From assembly GCA_963665915.2 (NCBI GenBank), contig CAXXSG010000006.1, forward strand, positions 1 through 64,000: a stretch of 64,000 nucleotides of DNA. Direction: 5' to 3'. Under the pieces are notes generated by a model. It was not told where the DNA came from. It did not search any database and was given only the letters and a program-made list of their open reading frames with translations. Each line of letters starts with the position of its first letter. Positions within the stretch are counted from its first letter, which is position 1. The stretch comes from JAFGRU01 sp963665915 (GTDB lineage: Bacteria > Desulfobacterota > Desulfuromonadia > Desulfuromonadales > JAAYDE01). Shown piece after piece: positions 23,759 to 32,836 of this stretch. The position numbers and the translations under genes are program-made.

Positions 23759-24679
23759 TCAGTTCCCATACCCATTTTTGTTGAAATAGTCACCAAGGAT
23801 CTCATCAGTAATTCGATAGCCGATTTCGATCAGAGCATCGGCCCGGTCAAATTCCAGAAAAGTACAGGAGGATTTTGGAATATCAATGGTGACGTCGGGG
23901 CTATAGGAGGCCAGTTTGAAGCGTGTGATCGTGGCCTGCATGGTATCCATGGACTGGGATATCACATCAAAAAGTCCTATCTTCTCCTCTTTTTCGGGTA
24001 CAATTCTCTGCTGAATATCTTCAACAAACTCCAGAATGGCGGCGTGATACTTTTTCCAGCCGTCAGGTACCCTTTTTTGGGTTGGTTTTTCAATATTGGG
24101 AATTTTCCCCTTGGCACTCAGGTTTACGGCAATGGTTAAATCGGTTCTGTCCCGGATAGTGGGAGCTATCGGGATGGGGTTGACTAAACCGCCGTCGATG
24201 AGAACCCTCCCCTGATGGTGAAAGGGCGTGAACAGGGTAGGAATTCCGATGGACGCGCGGATGGCATCAAAGAGGGGGCCTTCATTGAGCCAGACCTCTT
24301 TTTCAGCCTGAATATCGGTAGCCACTGCTGTAAATGAAATGGGGAGATCTTCAATATTGCGGTCCCCGATCAACTGCCGGAGAACCTCCATGATTTTTTC
24401 ACCCTTCAAAAGTCCAGGGCTGCCGAAGGTGAAATCAAGAAGGCGAAGGACATCCTTTTTTTCCAGCGCTCGCACCCATTGGGTGTAGACATCGAGTTTT
24501 CCGGCCGCATAAATCCCGCCGATCAAAGCCCCCATTGAGGACCCGGAAATCGACTCGATTTTCAATCCATTTTCAGTCAGCCATTGAATCACCCCGATAT
24601 GGGCAAATCCTCGGGCGCCGCCGCTGCCAAGGACAAGCGAAACGGAAGTATTTCTCTTTTTGCGTTTACCAGGGGCCAT
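23759..24679 (-). CDS. Patatin-like phospholipase (RssA/NTE family)
   Basis: The 306-residue protein has the full patatin catalytic set: the oxyanion stretch LVLGSGGARGFAHIGVI, the nucleophile elbow ISGSSMGALIGG (GxSxG) and the catalytic Asp in IDGGLVNPIPI. It would hydrolyse acyl ester bonds of phospholipids or lysophospholipids. There is no signal peptide, so it is cytosolic or membrane-associated. AAGGAG stands nine bases before the ATG. It lies just downstream of the decayed endonuclease V gene in the same direction and may once have been transcribed with it. Confidence 0.92.
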   Translation of the reverse strand: MAPGKRKKRNTSVSLVLGSGGARGFAHIGVIQWLTENGLKIESISGSSMGALIGGIYAAGKLDVYTQWVRALEKKDVLRLLDFTFGSPGLLKGEKIMEVLRQLIGDRNIEDLPISFTAVATDIQAEKEVWLNEGPLFDAIRASIGIPTLFTPFHHQGRVLIDGGLVNPIPIAPTIRDRTDLTIAVNLSAKGKIPNIEKPTQKRVPDGWKKYHAAILEFVEDIQQRIVPEKEEKIGLFDVISQSMDTMQATITRFKLASYSPDVTIDIPKSSCTFLEFDRADALIEIGYRITDEILGDYFNKNGYGN

Positions 24680-24699
24680 GAAAGAACTCCTTGATCAAC

Positions 24700-25316
24700 C
24701 TAAATGTTGACGGTAGCCGAACGAAAATCGCCCGAAGTGATGCGATGAGCCCAGCGGGTCGTTTCCGGAAGGCGGTATCGGGTCAGGCATCTCAAAACCC
24801 ATTCCCGGGCTGTCTCAAGCTCACCTTATGGCCAACGGAAACGTAAAGAGGTTTTTTCCCGTTTCGGGTCCCTAACACAATGCCGATTATCTCCTCATTG
24901 TCCAGCAGTGGAACCCAATTTCCCTTTTTCTATGGAAAGGTCCGGATGGCTGTCGCACAACCTGGACTTGGCCGCACAGATACTCGCCATGCCGAACAGA
25001 ATTCCTATGTGGCAGGCCAGGCCCAGGCACCGGGGTTGAGCCCGGCCCTGGTCATCGCAACTCAGCAGGTCAGGAATAATAGGGGAATGTAACCGTCCGC
25101 TGGGCCGTGGCGTATGTCACCAGCTCAAGTCCAGGATATTTCGGCAAAGCGACAGCCGCCCGGGAAGTCAACCCTTCATCCACATATCCGACATCGACCC
25201 CGGAATCAGCCGGATCTTTTCGAGCCGATCCACCTGAATAACCGGGCTTTTTAATTCCTCTTGGATGACCCTGGCTTCTACAGGGAAAACGGCCCATGGG
25301 TGACTGACGAGTGTAA
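24700..25316 (-). pseudogene. nfi: Endonuclease V, degraded
   Basis: Leftward reading gives successive pieces of endonuclease V in alternating frames: EARVIQEELKSPVIQVDRLE, then after a frameshift near 25190 GVDVGYVDEGLTSRAAVALP and YPGLELVTYATAQRTVTFPY, then after a second shift IPDLLSC joined directly to DQGRAQPRCLGLACHIG. About 30 codons (LLSFREAP ... to the VDG-type motif) are missing at that join. The rest is RxGKKPLYVSVGHKV-like and RYRLPETTRWAHRI, ending in TAG at 24700-24702 with further frame breaks and stops. The catalytic Asp-rich region is partly retained, but no continuous frame exists. Family identity rests on many collinear segments. Confidence 0.82.
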
Positions 25317-25402
25317 CCAATCTTCAGACCTTGTCACTTTGAAACTTCAAACCTTATATATGCCAATAAGTTATTGATAACAGTTAAAGTAGTACAATAG
25401 TA

Positions 25403-26206
25403 TCAGATTAATTTAGCTGTTTTTGCGGCTTTAAGCAAAAGATTGGGATAATCGCTTGTAATACCATCCACGCCCAAATTTAGAAGCACTTCCATATCTT
25501 CTACCTGGTTGATCGTCCAGACGTGGACCTCAACCCCGAGAGCGTGGGCAGCCTGGATAAGCTGACGCGAAATCAACGGCATGTCGCCATGGAACATCGG
25601 CAAGTGGAGAACGTTTCCAGGGACCCTGCACCCATGGATATCACCTTTTTGAACCGCCATGAAAAAAGCCGTCGCCTCGCAGCGAGTGCAGCTAGTGGGA
25701 ATATTTGCACTAAGACCACGGATTTCAGGCAGAGCCTCGTCGATGGCCGAGGCGATAAGAACGGAATCTTCTTTGCCGCAACCGCGAATGGTATCGAGGA
25801 GTATGAGTGCAAGGGAAGGGCTGTCCTGCTTGATTTCGATGGTGAAAAAGGTCTCAGGGAAGGCGGTTAAAACTTCTTCCAGGGTCGGGATGGTTATTCC
25901 CTGACTCCGAAAGGGAAAAGTAATCCCCCGGTCCGGACAAAAGCCCCAGCCGGCGTCGAGAGTTTTGATTTCTGCAAGAGTCAAAGTGGTCAAACTGCGG
26001 TCATCGTTGCAGATTCTTTTACAGGTCTCGTCGTGATGGACTACCAGGTGATTGTCAAGGGTGAGCCAGATGTCAAGTTCAAGATAGCGGAGACCGAAAT
26101 CCACCGCCGCCTGAAAAGCAGGAATTGTGTTTTCAGGGTAACAGCCGGAAAAACCGCGATGGGCAATCAGACGGGGGAGGGGAGGATCAAAAAATCGTGT
26201 TTTCAT
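25403..26206 (-). CDS. Glycerophosphodiester phosphodiesterase
   Basis: The 267-residue GDPD-type TIM barrel shows LIAHRGFSGCYPENTIPAF (catalytic HRG and metal-binding Glu), YLELDIWLTLDNHLVVHHDE (ExD and the second His), FTIEIKQD and WTINQVEDMEVLLNLGVDG. It hydrolyses glycerophosphodiesters to glycerol-3-phosphate and alcohol. No signal peptide, so it is of the cytosolic UgpQ type. It lies 14 bases behind the MFS gene and is the last gene of the nrdJ-led unit. Confidence 0.93.
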   Translation of the reverse strand: MKTRFFDPPLPRLIAHRGFSGCYPENTIPAFQAAVDFGLRYLELDIWLTLDNHLVVHHDETCKRICNDDRSLTTLTLAEIKTLDAGWGFCPDRGITFPFRSQGITIPTLEEVLTAFPETFFTIEIKQDSPSLALILLDTIRGCGKEDSVLIASAIDEALPEIRGLSANIPTSCTRCEATAFFMAVQKGDIHGCRVPGNVLHLPMFHGDMPLISRQLIQAAHALGVEVHVWTINQVEDMEVLLNLGVDGITSDYPNLLLKAAKTAKLI

Positions 26207-26220
26207 AAAAATTCACCCTG

Positions 26221-27516
26221 TCAGTTGTTTTCCGCTAGCTGCCGACCGCGCTCGACATTGACCGTTAAAAGGAGTATACCCCCGGTGATAAAAAAGAAGA
26301 TCAGGGCCAGGATGGCGAGTCGGGTCGAATGGGTAATACCGGCAATGGTAGCAAAAATCAAGGGTCCGAAAATGGAAGAAAACTTGGAACTGATGGCATA
26401 AAATCCAAAAAATTCAGCACTTTTCTCTTTCGGAATCATCGATCCGAAAAGTGATCGGCTCATGGCCTGGCTTCCGCCAAGAATCAGGGCGACCACCAGG
26501 CCGAGAATCCAGAACTCCCAGCCGTGGGTCATAAAGCCGGCATAAATCGTCAAAAGGGAGAAAAGAACCAGACAGAGCAGGATGGAAATTTTCGTATTCC
26601 ATCGGGCGGCAATTCGCTCAAACAGAAGAGCGCCGGGAACGGCCACAAACTGAATCATGAGAAAGCAGCCGATAATACCGACCTGCGTCATACCCAGTTC
26701 TTCACTGCCGAATATGGCGGACACGACTATAATGGTCTGAATCCCGTCGTTGAACAATAAAAAAGCCAGCAGGAAGCGCCACAGGTCTTTATAGGGACGG
26801 ATTTCCAGAAAAGTCTGAAAAAAACCGCGAATACCCTTATGAAGGGTCGAGGCCTGACGACAAAAAGCACTTTCCCGAACAAAAACAAAAATCGGAAGGG
26901 CAAAAATAAGCCACCAGGTCCCTGTTAGCAGAAAACCGACGCGTGTAGCTGCCGCTTTGTCTGCCAGTCCGAAAAAATCCGGACTTTGAATCATGATAAA
27001 AACCAGGAGAAGGACCAGCCCTCCGCCGGCGTATCCCAAGGCGAAACCTCTGGCCGAGAGCTTGTCTATTTCATCATTTTCTGCAAGGGCCGGGAGAAAA
27101 GCATTGTAAAAGATATTTCCTCCGGCAAAACCGATATTTGCCAGGGTAAAGAAAAAAGCGGCGAGGAACCATTCTCCGGGGCCAACCAGGGATAACAAGC
27201 ACGTCCCCAGAACACCGGTCAGGCAGAAAAAGATCAACATGGGACGGCGGGCGTTTCTGGAATCGGCAACAGCCCCAAGATAGGGGGCCATGATCGCCAC
27301 CAGAAAAACGGATAGGCTGACCGTATAACCCCAAAGTGAGGCCCCCTTCAGTGTGATGCGAATCCAGGGAAGGGAAAACTCTAACCCGCCGGCCGGGACC
27401 AGAGAGAGGAAATAGACGGGCAGGACCGCAGCCAGGACCACAGTAGCAAAGGCGGAATTGGCCCAGTCGTAAAAACACCAGCCGATCCAGGCCAGCTTTT
27501 TTGACGGGGTTTTCAT
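26221..27516 (-). CDS. MFS transporter, Atg22/UMF-type
   Basis: A 431-residue, 12-helix major facilitator. The opening WIGWCFYDWANSAFATVVLA is the recognised signature of the UMF/Atg22-like branch, with GAVADSRNARRPMLIFF as the loop 2-3 motif and SMIPKEKSAEFFGFYAISSKFSSIFG in the second half (cut here). Relatives in bacteria are of unknown substrate; vacuolar Atg22 in fungi releases amino acids. Its start overlaps the stop of the disulfide isomerase gene by four bases, so the two are translationally coupled. Confidence 0.88.
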   Translation of the reverse strand: MKTPSKKLAWIGWCFYDWANSAFATVVLAAVLPVYFLSLVPAGGLEFSLPWIRITLKGASLWGYTVSLSVFLVAIMAPYLGAVADSRNARRPMLIFFCLTGVLGTCLLSLVGPGEWFLAAFFFTLANIGFAGGNIFYNAFLPALAENDEIDKLSARGFALGYAGGGLVLLLVFIMIQSPDFFGLADKAAATRVGFLLTGTWWLIFALPIFVFVRESAFCRQASTLHKGIRGFFQTFLEIRPYKDLWRFLLAFLLFNDGIQTIIVVSAIFGSEELGMTQVGIIGCFLMIQFVAVPGALLFERIAARWNTKISILLCLVLFSLLTIYAGFMTHGWEFWILGLVVALILGGSQAMSRSLFGSMIPKEKSAEFFGFYAISSKFSSIFGPLIFATIAGITHSTRLAILALIFFFITGGILLLTVNVERGRQLAENN

Positions 27517-28289
27517 TCCTCCGCTTTGGTCTCGTCGGACGTGGGCTCTGGCGCCTCCGGCGCACTTGCCGGTGCCGGCGTGAGAAGTTTACTGATCAAG
27601 CGCAGGTTACTGCCTGAAATAAAAGTGCCGTTGATCCAGTAAGTGGGAGTGCTGTTTACGCCTAATGGCTCCAATGCTTTTTCCTGGCGTTCGAGCCAGC
27701 CGTTGTCCTTGAAAGGGGGAAGAGGCGTCTTATCGAATTTTCCAGAGAAGACGTCCTCATAAGCAGCTTGAGGGTTTGCGGAGGAAAGAATGTACTGAGC
27801 CTTGACCTTGGCTTGCGGGTGCATGTCCAGAGGCATGAGGAAAACATAGCGGGTCACATCGGTGCGATTGGAGAAAAACCTGGAACCTTTCCGACAGTAT
27901 GAACAGTCGGGGTCGGTCACTTCAATAACCTGATTGGGACCGGTGCCGATCTTGATCCCCTGTTCGAGCGGAAGCTTGGCGATTCTTGCCGACATGATTT
28001 CAGCCATGCGTGCATTGGTCAGATTTTCCTTATTTTTGGAATAGAGATCTCCAACCAGAACATTACCGGAGGCCGGGGCGAAATAGATAATCCGATCACC
28101 GGAAACAACCTCCAGGACCCCGGAAATAGGAGAGTTCTGAACAGAGTCGACGCGCATATTGGGGAAGATGCTTTTCAGCTTTTGTGTGGCTTCCATCAGG
28201 TCAGGAGCTTCATTCCCGGCGGAAGCGAAAGAAACTGAAAAACAGAGAAACAGTATCAAGAATATCGGTTTTGAAAAAATCTTTTTCAT
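27513..28289 (-). CDS. DsbC/DsbG-type thiol:disulfide interchange protein
   Basis: A signal peptide (FLILFLCFSVSFASA) leads into a short N-terminal dimerisation-like domain (LKSIFPNMRVDSVQNSPISG, VVSGDRIIYFAP) and a thioredoxin fold with active site DPDCSYCRKG and the cis-proline STPTYWING. These are the marks of periplasmic disulfide isomerases. The C-terminal ~20 residues are an Ala/Pro/Glu-rich tail. The gene starts 33 bases after nrdJ and overlaps the MFS gene (ATGA). An electron donor such as DsbD is not seen in the window. Confidence 0.88.
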   Translation of the reverse strand: MKKIFSKPIFLILFLCFSVSFASAGNEAPDLMEATQKLKSIFPNMRVDSVQNSPISGVLEVVSGDRIIYFAPASGNVLVGDLYSKNKENLTNARMAEIMSARIAKLPLEQGIKIGTGPNQVIEVTDPDCSYCRKGSRFFSNRTDVTRYVFLMPLDMHPQAKVKAQYILSSANPQAAYEDVFSGKFDKTPLPPFKDNGWLERQEKALEPLGVNSTPTYWINGTFISGSNLRLISKLLTPAPASAPEAPEPTSDETKAEE

Positions 28290-28322
28290 GACTATCTCCT
28301 GGCTATGAAACTGATTAAAATT

Positions 28323-30530
28323 TTACGCGCATTCCGAGTAACCACAGGCGTGGCAGACCATGCAGCCCCCTTCATGCTCGACCGGCCCGCCGCAGTCAGG
28401 GCAGGCGCCGCCGTTGATGAGGGCCTGGGTCGCATGGTCACCTCTGGTCTGGGTGTGGTTCTGAATAGCCTTGGCTACTGCGTCGGCGCATGAGGTGATG
28501 CGGTTTTCACCAAAGCCGGAGTGCTTGTGACAGCTGATGCCGATGAGTTGCTTGACAGCCTGACGGGCCTGAACTCCGCTCCTCCATGCCAGGGAAACCA
28601 GCCGGCCGATGGCTTCGCACTGTGACGCTGCGCAGCCCCCCGCCTTGCCCATGGTGGTAAAAAGCTCAAAAAGACCGTCCGGATCCTCATTGATGGTGAC
28701 ATAAAGAGGGCCGCACCCGGTTTCCATCTGATAGGTGGTCCCGGTAAGGGCGCGGGGACGCTCACGCTTATGACCCACTTTCCCTTTTTCGAGAGGAACC
28801 GATTGTTCGGTTTTGGCGCCCAAGCTCAATACCTGCTGGTCCCGGGATCCGTCCCGATAAATTGTAACGCCCTTGCACCCCTCGTGATACGCCAGTCGAT
28901 AGACCTTGTCCACCTCTTCCTGGGTAGCGCTCCCGGGAAAGTTGACGGTTTTGGACACGGCATTGTCGGTGTGCCTCTGAAAAGCTGCCTGCATCAGGAT
29001 ATGGTCCTCCGGCGTGATATCGTGCGCCGTCACGAAAATCTTGCGGATATCTTCCGGAATTTCATCCATATGCTGGATGGTTCCCTTTTCGGCAATTTTT
29101 TTCATCAGGTCGGATGAGTAAAAACCGCGCTCGCGGGCGATTTTTTCGAAAAGAGGATGAACCTCAATGAGAATATCATTGTCCAGGACCTGGCGGATAT
29201 AGGATACCGCGAACAATGGCTCGATGCCGCTGGAAGTATTGGCAATAATGGAAATTGTCCCGGTCGGGGCGATAGTGGTGCTGGTAGCGTTGCGAACTGG
29301 TTTCTCGCCTTTCTGAAAAAAGAGGCTGCCTTCAAAATTGGGGAAAGGGCCTCGTTCAAGCGCCAGTTCCCGTGAAACGGCGCGGGACTCCTGAGTGATG
29401 AACTCCATAAGCGTTTCCCCAAGTTCGAGCGCTGCGTTGCTGTTGTAGGGGAGGCCTATGAGAATCAGCATATCCGCCCAACCCATAATGCCGAGCCCGA
29501 TTTTGCGATTGGCGCGGGTCATATCCTCTATCTGCTGAAGGGGGTATTTGTTGACTTCTATAACGTTGTCCAGAAAGCGCGAGGCGACCCGCAGGGTATG
29601 GCGAAGCTTTTCCCAGTCGACCTGACCTTCCGGAGTTACCATATGGGCGAGATTGATAGAGCCGAGGTTGCAAGATTCGAACGGCAACAGAGGCTGTTCA
29701 CCGCAAGGGTTGGTGGCTTCGATTTCCCCGACCTGGGGTGTGGGATTATCGCGGTTGAGGCGGTCGAGGAAGATGATCCCGGGCTCGCCGTTGGTCCAGG
29801 CCAACTCCACAATCTGATGAAAGACCTTGCAAGCCGGGAGTTTTTTCAGGGTTTCGCCGGTGCGAGGGTTAAAAATATCGTAATCCTCATCTTTTTCGAC
29901 CGCTTCCATAAAAGCCTCGGTGATTCCCACCGAAAGATTGAAGTTGGTTAGAACCGTGGTGTCCCGTTTGGCCATGATGAAGTCCATGATATCCGGATGG
30001 TCGACCCGCAGGATACCCATGTTGGCACCACGACGGGTACCTCCCTGTTTGATGGTTTCCGTGGCCGCGTCAAAGACACGCATGAACGATATAGGACCAG
30101 AAGAGACCCCTTTTGTGGAGAGGACCACATCCTTGGCCGGGCGGATGCGGCTGAAGGAAAATCCGGTCCCGCCGCCACTCTTGTGAATGAGGGCCGTTTG
30201 TTTTATCGCCTCGAAGATGCTCTCCATGGAATCTTCCACCGGCAACACAAAGCAAGCGGACAACTGTCCAAGTTCCCTGCCGGCGTTCATCAATGTCGGA
30301 GAGTTGGGCAGAAAGTCGAGGTCGACCATCATATTTAAAAAAGCCTCTTCTATTTTCTTGGCTTTTTCAGGACCACCAAATTGTGTTTCAGGAGAGGCGA
30401 TGGTTTTTGCAACCCGTTGAAACATATCCTGGGGTGTTTCAAGAACCTTCCCTTCGGAATCACGTTTCAGGTAGCGCCTTTCGAGGACTGTTTTTGCATT
30501 GATGGAAAGCTCGGAAATACTAAGGCTCAT
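28323..30530 (-). CDS. nrdJ: Adenosylcobalamin-dependent ribonucleotide reductase (class II)
   Basis: The enzyme reduces ribonucleotides to deoxyribonucleotides with adenosylcobalamin as radical source. The 735 residues show NSPTLMNAGRELGQLSACF (redox Cys), the active-site segment ATNPCGEQPLLPFESCNLG (catalytic Asn, Cys, Glu), a PTGTISIIANTSSGIEP loop, and at the C-terminus CPDCGGPVEHEGGC with a further CxxC as a zinc-ribbon/thiol shuttle. ATG 30530 follows AAAGGA and gives the usual N-terminus (MSLSISELS); the open frame continues 25 codons upstream. A promoter with a NrdR-type operator lies at 30571-30624. It heads a leftward unit with dsbC-like, MFS and GDPD genes. It works without oxygen, fitting an anaerobe. 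Confidence 0.95.
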   Translation of the reverse strand: MSLSISELSINAKTVLERRYLKRDSEGKVLETPQDMFQRVAKTIASPETQFGGPEKAKKIEEAFLNMMVDLDFLPNSPTLMNAGRELGQLSACFVLPVEDSMESIFEAIKQTALIHKSGGGTGFSFSRIRPAKDVVLSTKGVSSGPISFMRVFDAATETIKQGGTRRGANMGILRVDHPDIMDFIMAKRDTTVLTNFNLSVGITEAFMEAVEKDEDYDIFNPRTGETLKKLPACKVFHQIVELAWTNGEPGIIFLDRLNRDNPTPQVGEIEATNPCGEQPLLPFESCNLGSINLAHMVTPEGQVDWEKLRHTLRVASRFLDNVIEVNKYPLQQIEDMTRANRKIGLGIMGWADMLILIGLPYNSNAALELGETLMEFITQESRAVSRELALERGPFPNFEGSLFFQKGEKPVRNATSTTIAPTGTISIIANTSSGIEPLFAVSYIRQVLDNDILIEVHPLFEKIARERGFYSSDLMKKIAEKGTIQHMDEIPEDIRKIFVTAHDITPEDHILMQAAFQRHTDNAVSKTVNFPGSATQEEVDKVYRLAYHEGCKGVTIYRDGSRDQQVLSLGAKTEQSVPLEKGKVGHKRERPRALTGTTYQMETGCGPLYVTINEDPDGLFELFTTMGKAGGCAASQCEAIGRLVSLAWRSGVQARQAVKQLIGISCHKHSGFGENRITSCADAVAKAIQNHTQTRGDHATQALINGGACPDCGGPVEHEGGCMVCHACGYSECA

Positions 30531-30570
30531 TTTTCGATCCTTTTTCGTGGGGTTAAATTTGTGTTCCAAA

Positions 30571-30624
30571 AACCATATAAAGTATGGTTCTGGAAATAAA
30601 AACACAATATCTAGTGGGTGTCAA
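30571..30624 (-). promoter_or_regulatory. nrdJ promoter with NrdR-type boxes
   Basis: On the minus strand TTGACA (30624-30619) and TTTTAT (30601-30596) are 17 bases apart. The spacer is filled by an NrdR-like box, on the plus strand ACACAATATCTAGTGG (30602-30617), which fits the known consensus acaCwAtATaTwGtgt at 14 of 16 positions. A second palindrome, AACCATA-TAAAG-TATGGTT (30571-30589), lies about 30 bases (three helical turns) away, the usual arrangement of paired NrdR boxes, though its own match is weaker. NrdR repression of nrdJ is therefore likely. Confidence 0.72.
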
Positions 30625-30813
30625 GCCATCTGATCGGTTTCCGGGCAGTCCATTGAAATGACGACAAGGTCTAATTCGCAGCGATACACAGAGCGGAGAT
30701 AAAATCGTACATCAAACCCGGTATCCATGTGTAAATAATATGTGAAAATATAAGTAAAATGTTACAAAAGTTCTGTGCCTTGTATTTCGAATGCTAACCG
30801 GGTGTGGCAAAAT

Positions 30814-32475
30814 ATGTCCAGAAGACTGACCTTCACTATTGGCGGATTACTTGAAGATACCGCAGGCCGTTATCCCGAAAACGACGCTCTGGTCTATCCC
30901 GACCGAAACCGGCGCTATTCCTACAAAGATTTAAACGCCACTTGTGACCGTTTGGCCAGAGGCCTGATGGCTATCGGCATTAAAAAGGGTGAACATGTGG
31001 CGATCTGGGCTACCAACGTCCCCGAGTGGGTCCTTCTTCAGTTTGCCACCGGTAAAATCGGTGCCGTCCTCGTGACGATCAATACCCTTTACAAAAGCAA
31101 GGAGCTTGAATACATCCTGCAACAATCGGAAGCCACCACTATTTTCATGATCAACGGGTTCAAGAACACTGATTATGTCGAGACTTTTAATCAGGCCGTC
31201 CCCGGTTTTAGAGCTGTTCATTCAGGAGATGCCAAGACTGAAAATCTTTCGTCACTGAAGCGTGCCATTTTTATTGGAAATGGAACCCCACAAGGCATGA
31301 TGAATTTTACCGAAATCGAGAGCTTGGGGGTGGCTGTTTCCGACCAGGTATATGCCGCTCGTCAGGCCGAACTGGATGAGCACGATGTCGTCAACATGCA
31401 GTACACCTCCGGCACTACCGGATTTCCCAAGGGGGTTATGCTGAGCCATCACAATATCATTAATAACAGCTTCAACATCGGCGAGTGTATGAATTTCACG
31501 GAAAAAGACCGGCTCTGCATTCCTGTGCCCTTTTTCCACTGTTTTGGCTGTGTTTTAGGAGTCCTCGTTTGTGTAACCCACGGTTCCGCTATGGTACCCA
31601 TCGAATTTTTCAGCCCCGAAAAGGTTCTCCAGACAATTGAAGTAGAAAAATGTACGGCTGTTCATGGCGTCCCGACCATGTTCATTGCTGAGTTGGAGTC
31701 TAAAAATTTTCACCGTTACGACCTCTCGACTCTGCGTACCGGCATTATGGCTGGCGCTCCCTGCCCGATCGAAATCATGCGCAGGGTTATGACTGAAATG
31801 CACGCCAATGAAATCACTATTGCCTATGGCCTGACCGAGGCATCGCCGGTCATAACCCAATCAAGTACCGAAGACTCGGTTGAAATGCGTGCAACAACTG
31901 TCGGCCGGCCCCTGCCGGACGTTGAAGTAAAAATTGTTGATATCAAAACCGGCTGTGAGCTTCTCCCTGGTCAGCAGGGGGAGCTCTGGACACGAGGATA
32001 TCTGGTCATGAAAGGCTATTTCCGTATGCCCGAGGAGACTGCTCAAGCTATTGATTCCGAGGGTTGGCTCCACACGGGTGATTTGGCGGTCATGGATGAG
32101 AATGGTTGCTGCCGAATTACCGGAAGGCTGAAGGACATGATCATCCGTGGAGGAGAGAATATTTACCCCCGCGAAATCGAAGAGTTTCTCTATACTCATC
32201 CGAAAATCATGGAGGTGCAGGTCTATGGGGTCCCTGACAGCAAATATGGGGAACAGGTGATGGCAGCGGTAAAACTGCACATAGGCGTGGCGGCAACGGA
32301 GAAGGAAATCCGGAAATTTTGTCGAGGGCAAATTGCCAATCACAAAATTCCCCGCTATGTGCGTTTTGTCGATGACTACCCCATGACCGCAAGCGGCAAG
32401 GTTCAGAAGTTCAAGCTACGAGAAATAGCTATTCGTGAGCTGAAGCTGGAAGAAACCATTGAAAACTTAACGTAA
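30814..32475 (+). CDS. AMP-binding acyl-CoA synthetase, paralog 1
   Basis: This full-length adenylate-forming enzyme (553 residues from ATG 30814) would activate a fatty or other carboxylic acid to acyl-AMP and then acyl-CoA. Motifs: the phosphate loop YTSGTTGFPKGVML, CIPVPFFHCFG, YGLTEASPV, LHTGDLAVMDENG, GRLKDMIIRGGENIYP and the C-terminal catalytic Lys in MTASGKVQKFKLRE. The upstream GTG 30775 is in frame but has no better ribosome site. The next gene (32837) is a close paralog. The range of acid length cannot be read from sequence. Confidence 0.92.
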   Translation: MSRRLTFTIGGLLEDTAGRYPENDALVYPDRNRRYSYKDLNATCDRLARGLMAIGIKKGEHVAIWATNVPEWVLLQFATGKIGAVLVTINTLYKSKELEYILQQSEATTIFMINGFKNTDYVETFNQAVPGFRAVHSGDAKTENLSSLKRAIFIGNGTPQGMMNFTEIESLGVAVSDQVYAARQAELDEHDVVNMQYTSGTTGFPKGVMLSHHNIINNSFNIGECMNFTEKDRLCIPVPFFHCFGCVLGVLVCVTHGSAMVPIEFFSPEKVLQTIEVEKCTAVHGVPTMFIAELESKNFHRYDLSTLRTGIMAGAPCPIEIMRRVMTEMHANEITIAYGLTEASPVITQSSTEDSVEMRATTVGRPLPDVEVKIVDIKTGCELLPGQQGELWTRGYLVMKGYFRMPEETAQAIDSEGWLHTGDLAVMDENGCCRITGRLKDMIIRGGENIYPREIEEFLYTHPKIMEVQVYGVPDSKYGEQVMAAVKLHIGVAATEKEIRKFCRGQIANHKIPRYVRFVDDYPMTASGKVQKFKLREIAIRELKLEETIENLT

Positions 32476-32836
32476 CTATGCCCTTTTTGTTTGATAGTCC
32501 AGCGCCACCCACTCCAAGGGCCGCATGAACCAATCCGTGGGACTTGGCTGGTGCCATCCAGGCGTCATACATCCTTTTCCAGATGCCGCTAGTTCCTTGC
32601 CGCTGAATAATTTTGACAAACTAAACAAAAAATGAATTTTGTGGTTTCTGGATATTCAAATTCATAAAAAATTTTTCTAAAGACCTTGTTAAAATATGGC
32701 CTTTTGCATTAGGATGTGACGGTTTTGAAAAGAAGAATGGATATTTGGAATTAGGGACATCCTTCCAGTTCGGCGGCAACTTTAAAACTTTTTGTTTTTA
32801 AAACGTAGCCATTTCAAACGGAAATAATTCATAAAA
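32476..32836. other. Intergenic region between the acyl-CoA synthetase paralogs
   Basis: About 360 bases. The first 120 are moderately GC-rich without a readable frame; the rest is AT-rich. Several AT-rich hexamers could be promoters but none has a convincing partner. Nothing further is recognised. Confidence 0.3.

Noticed and set aside
30531..30813. Adenosylcobalamin riboswitch ahead of the B12-dependent reductase
   Set aside because: The conserved B12-box sequence and the required arms are absent; the NrdR-type promoter explains the region better.
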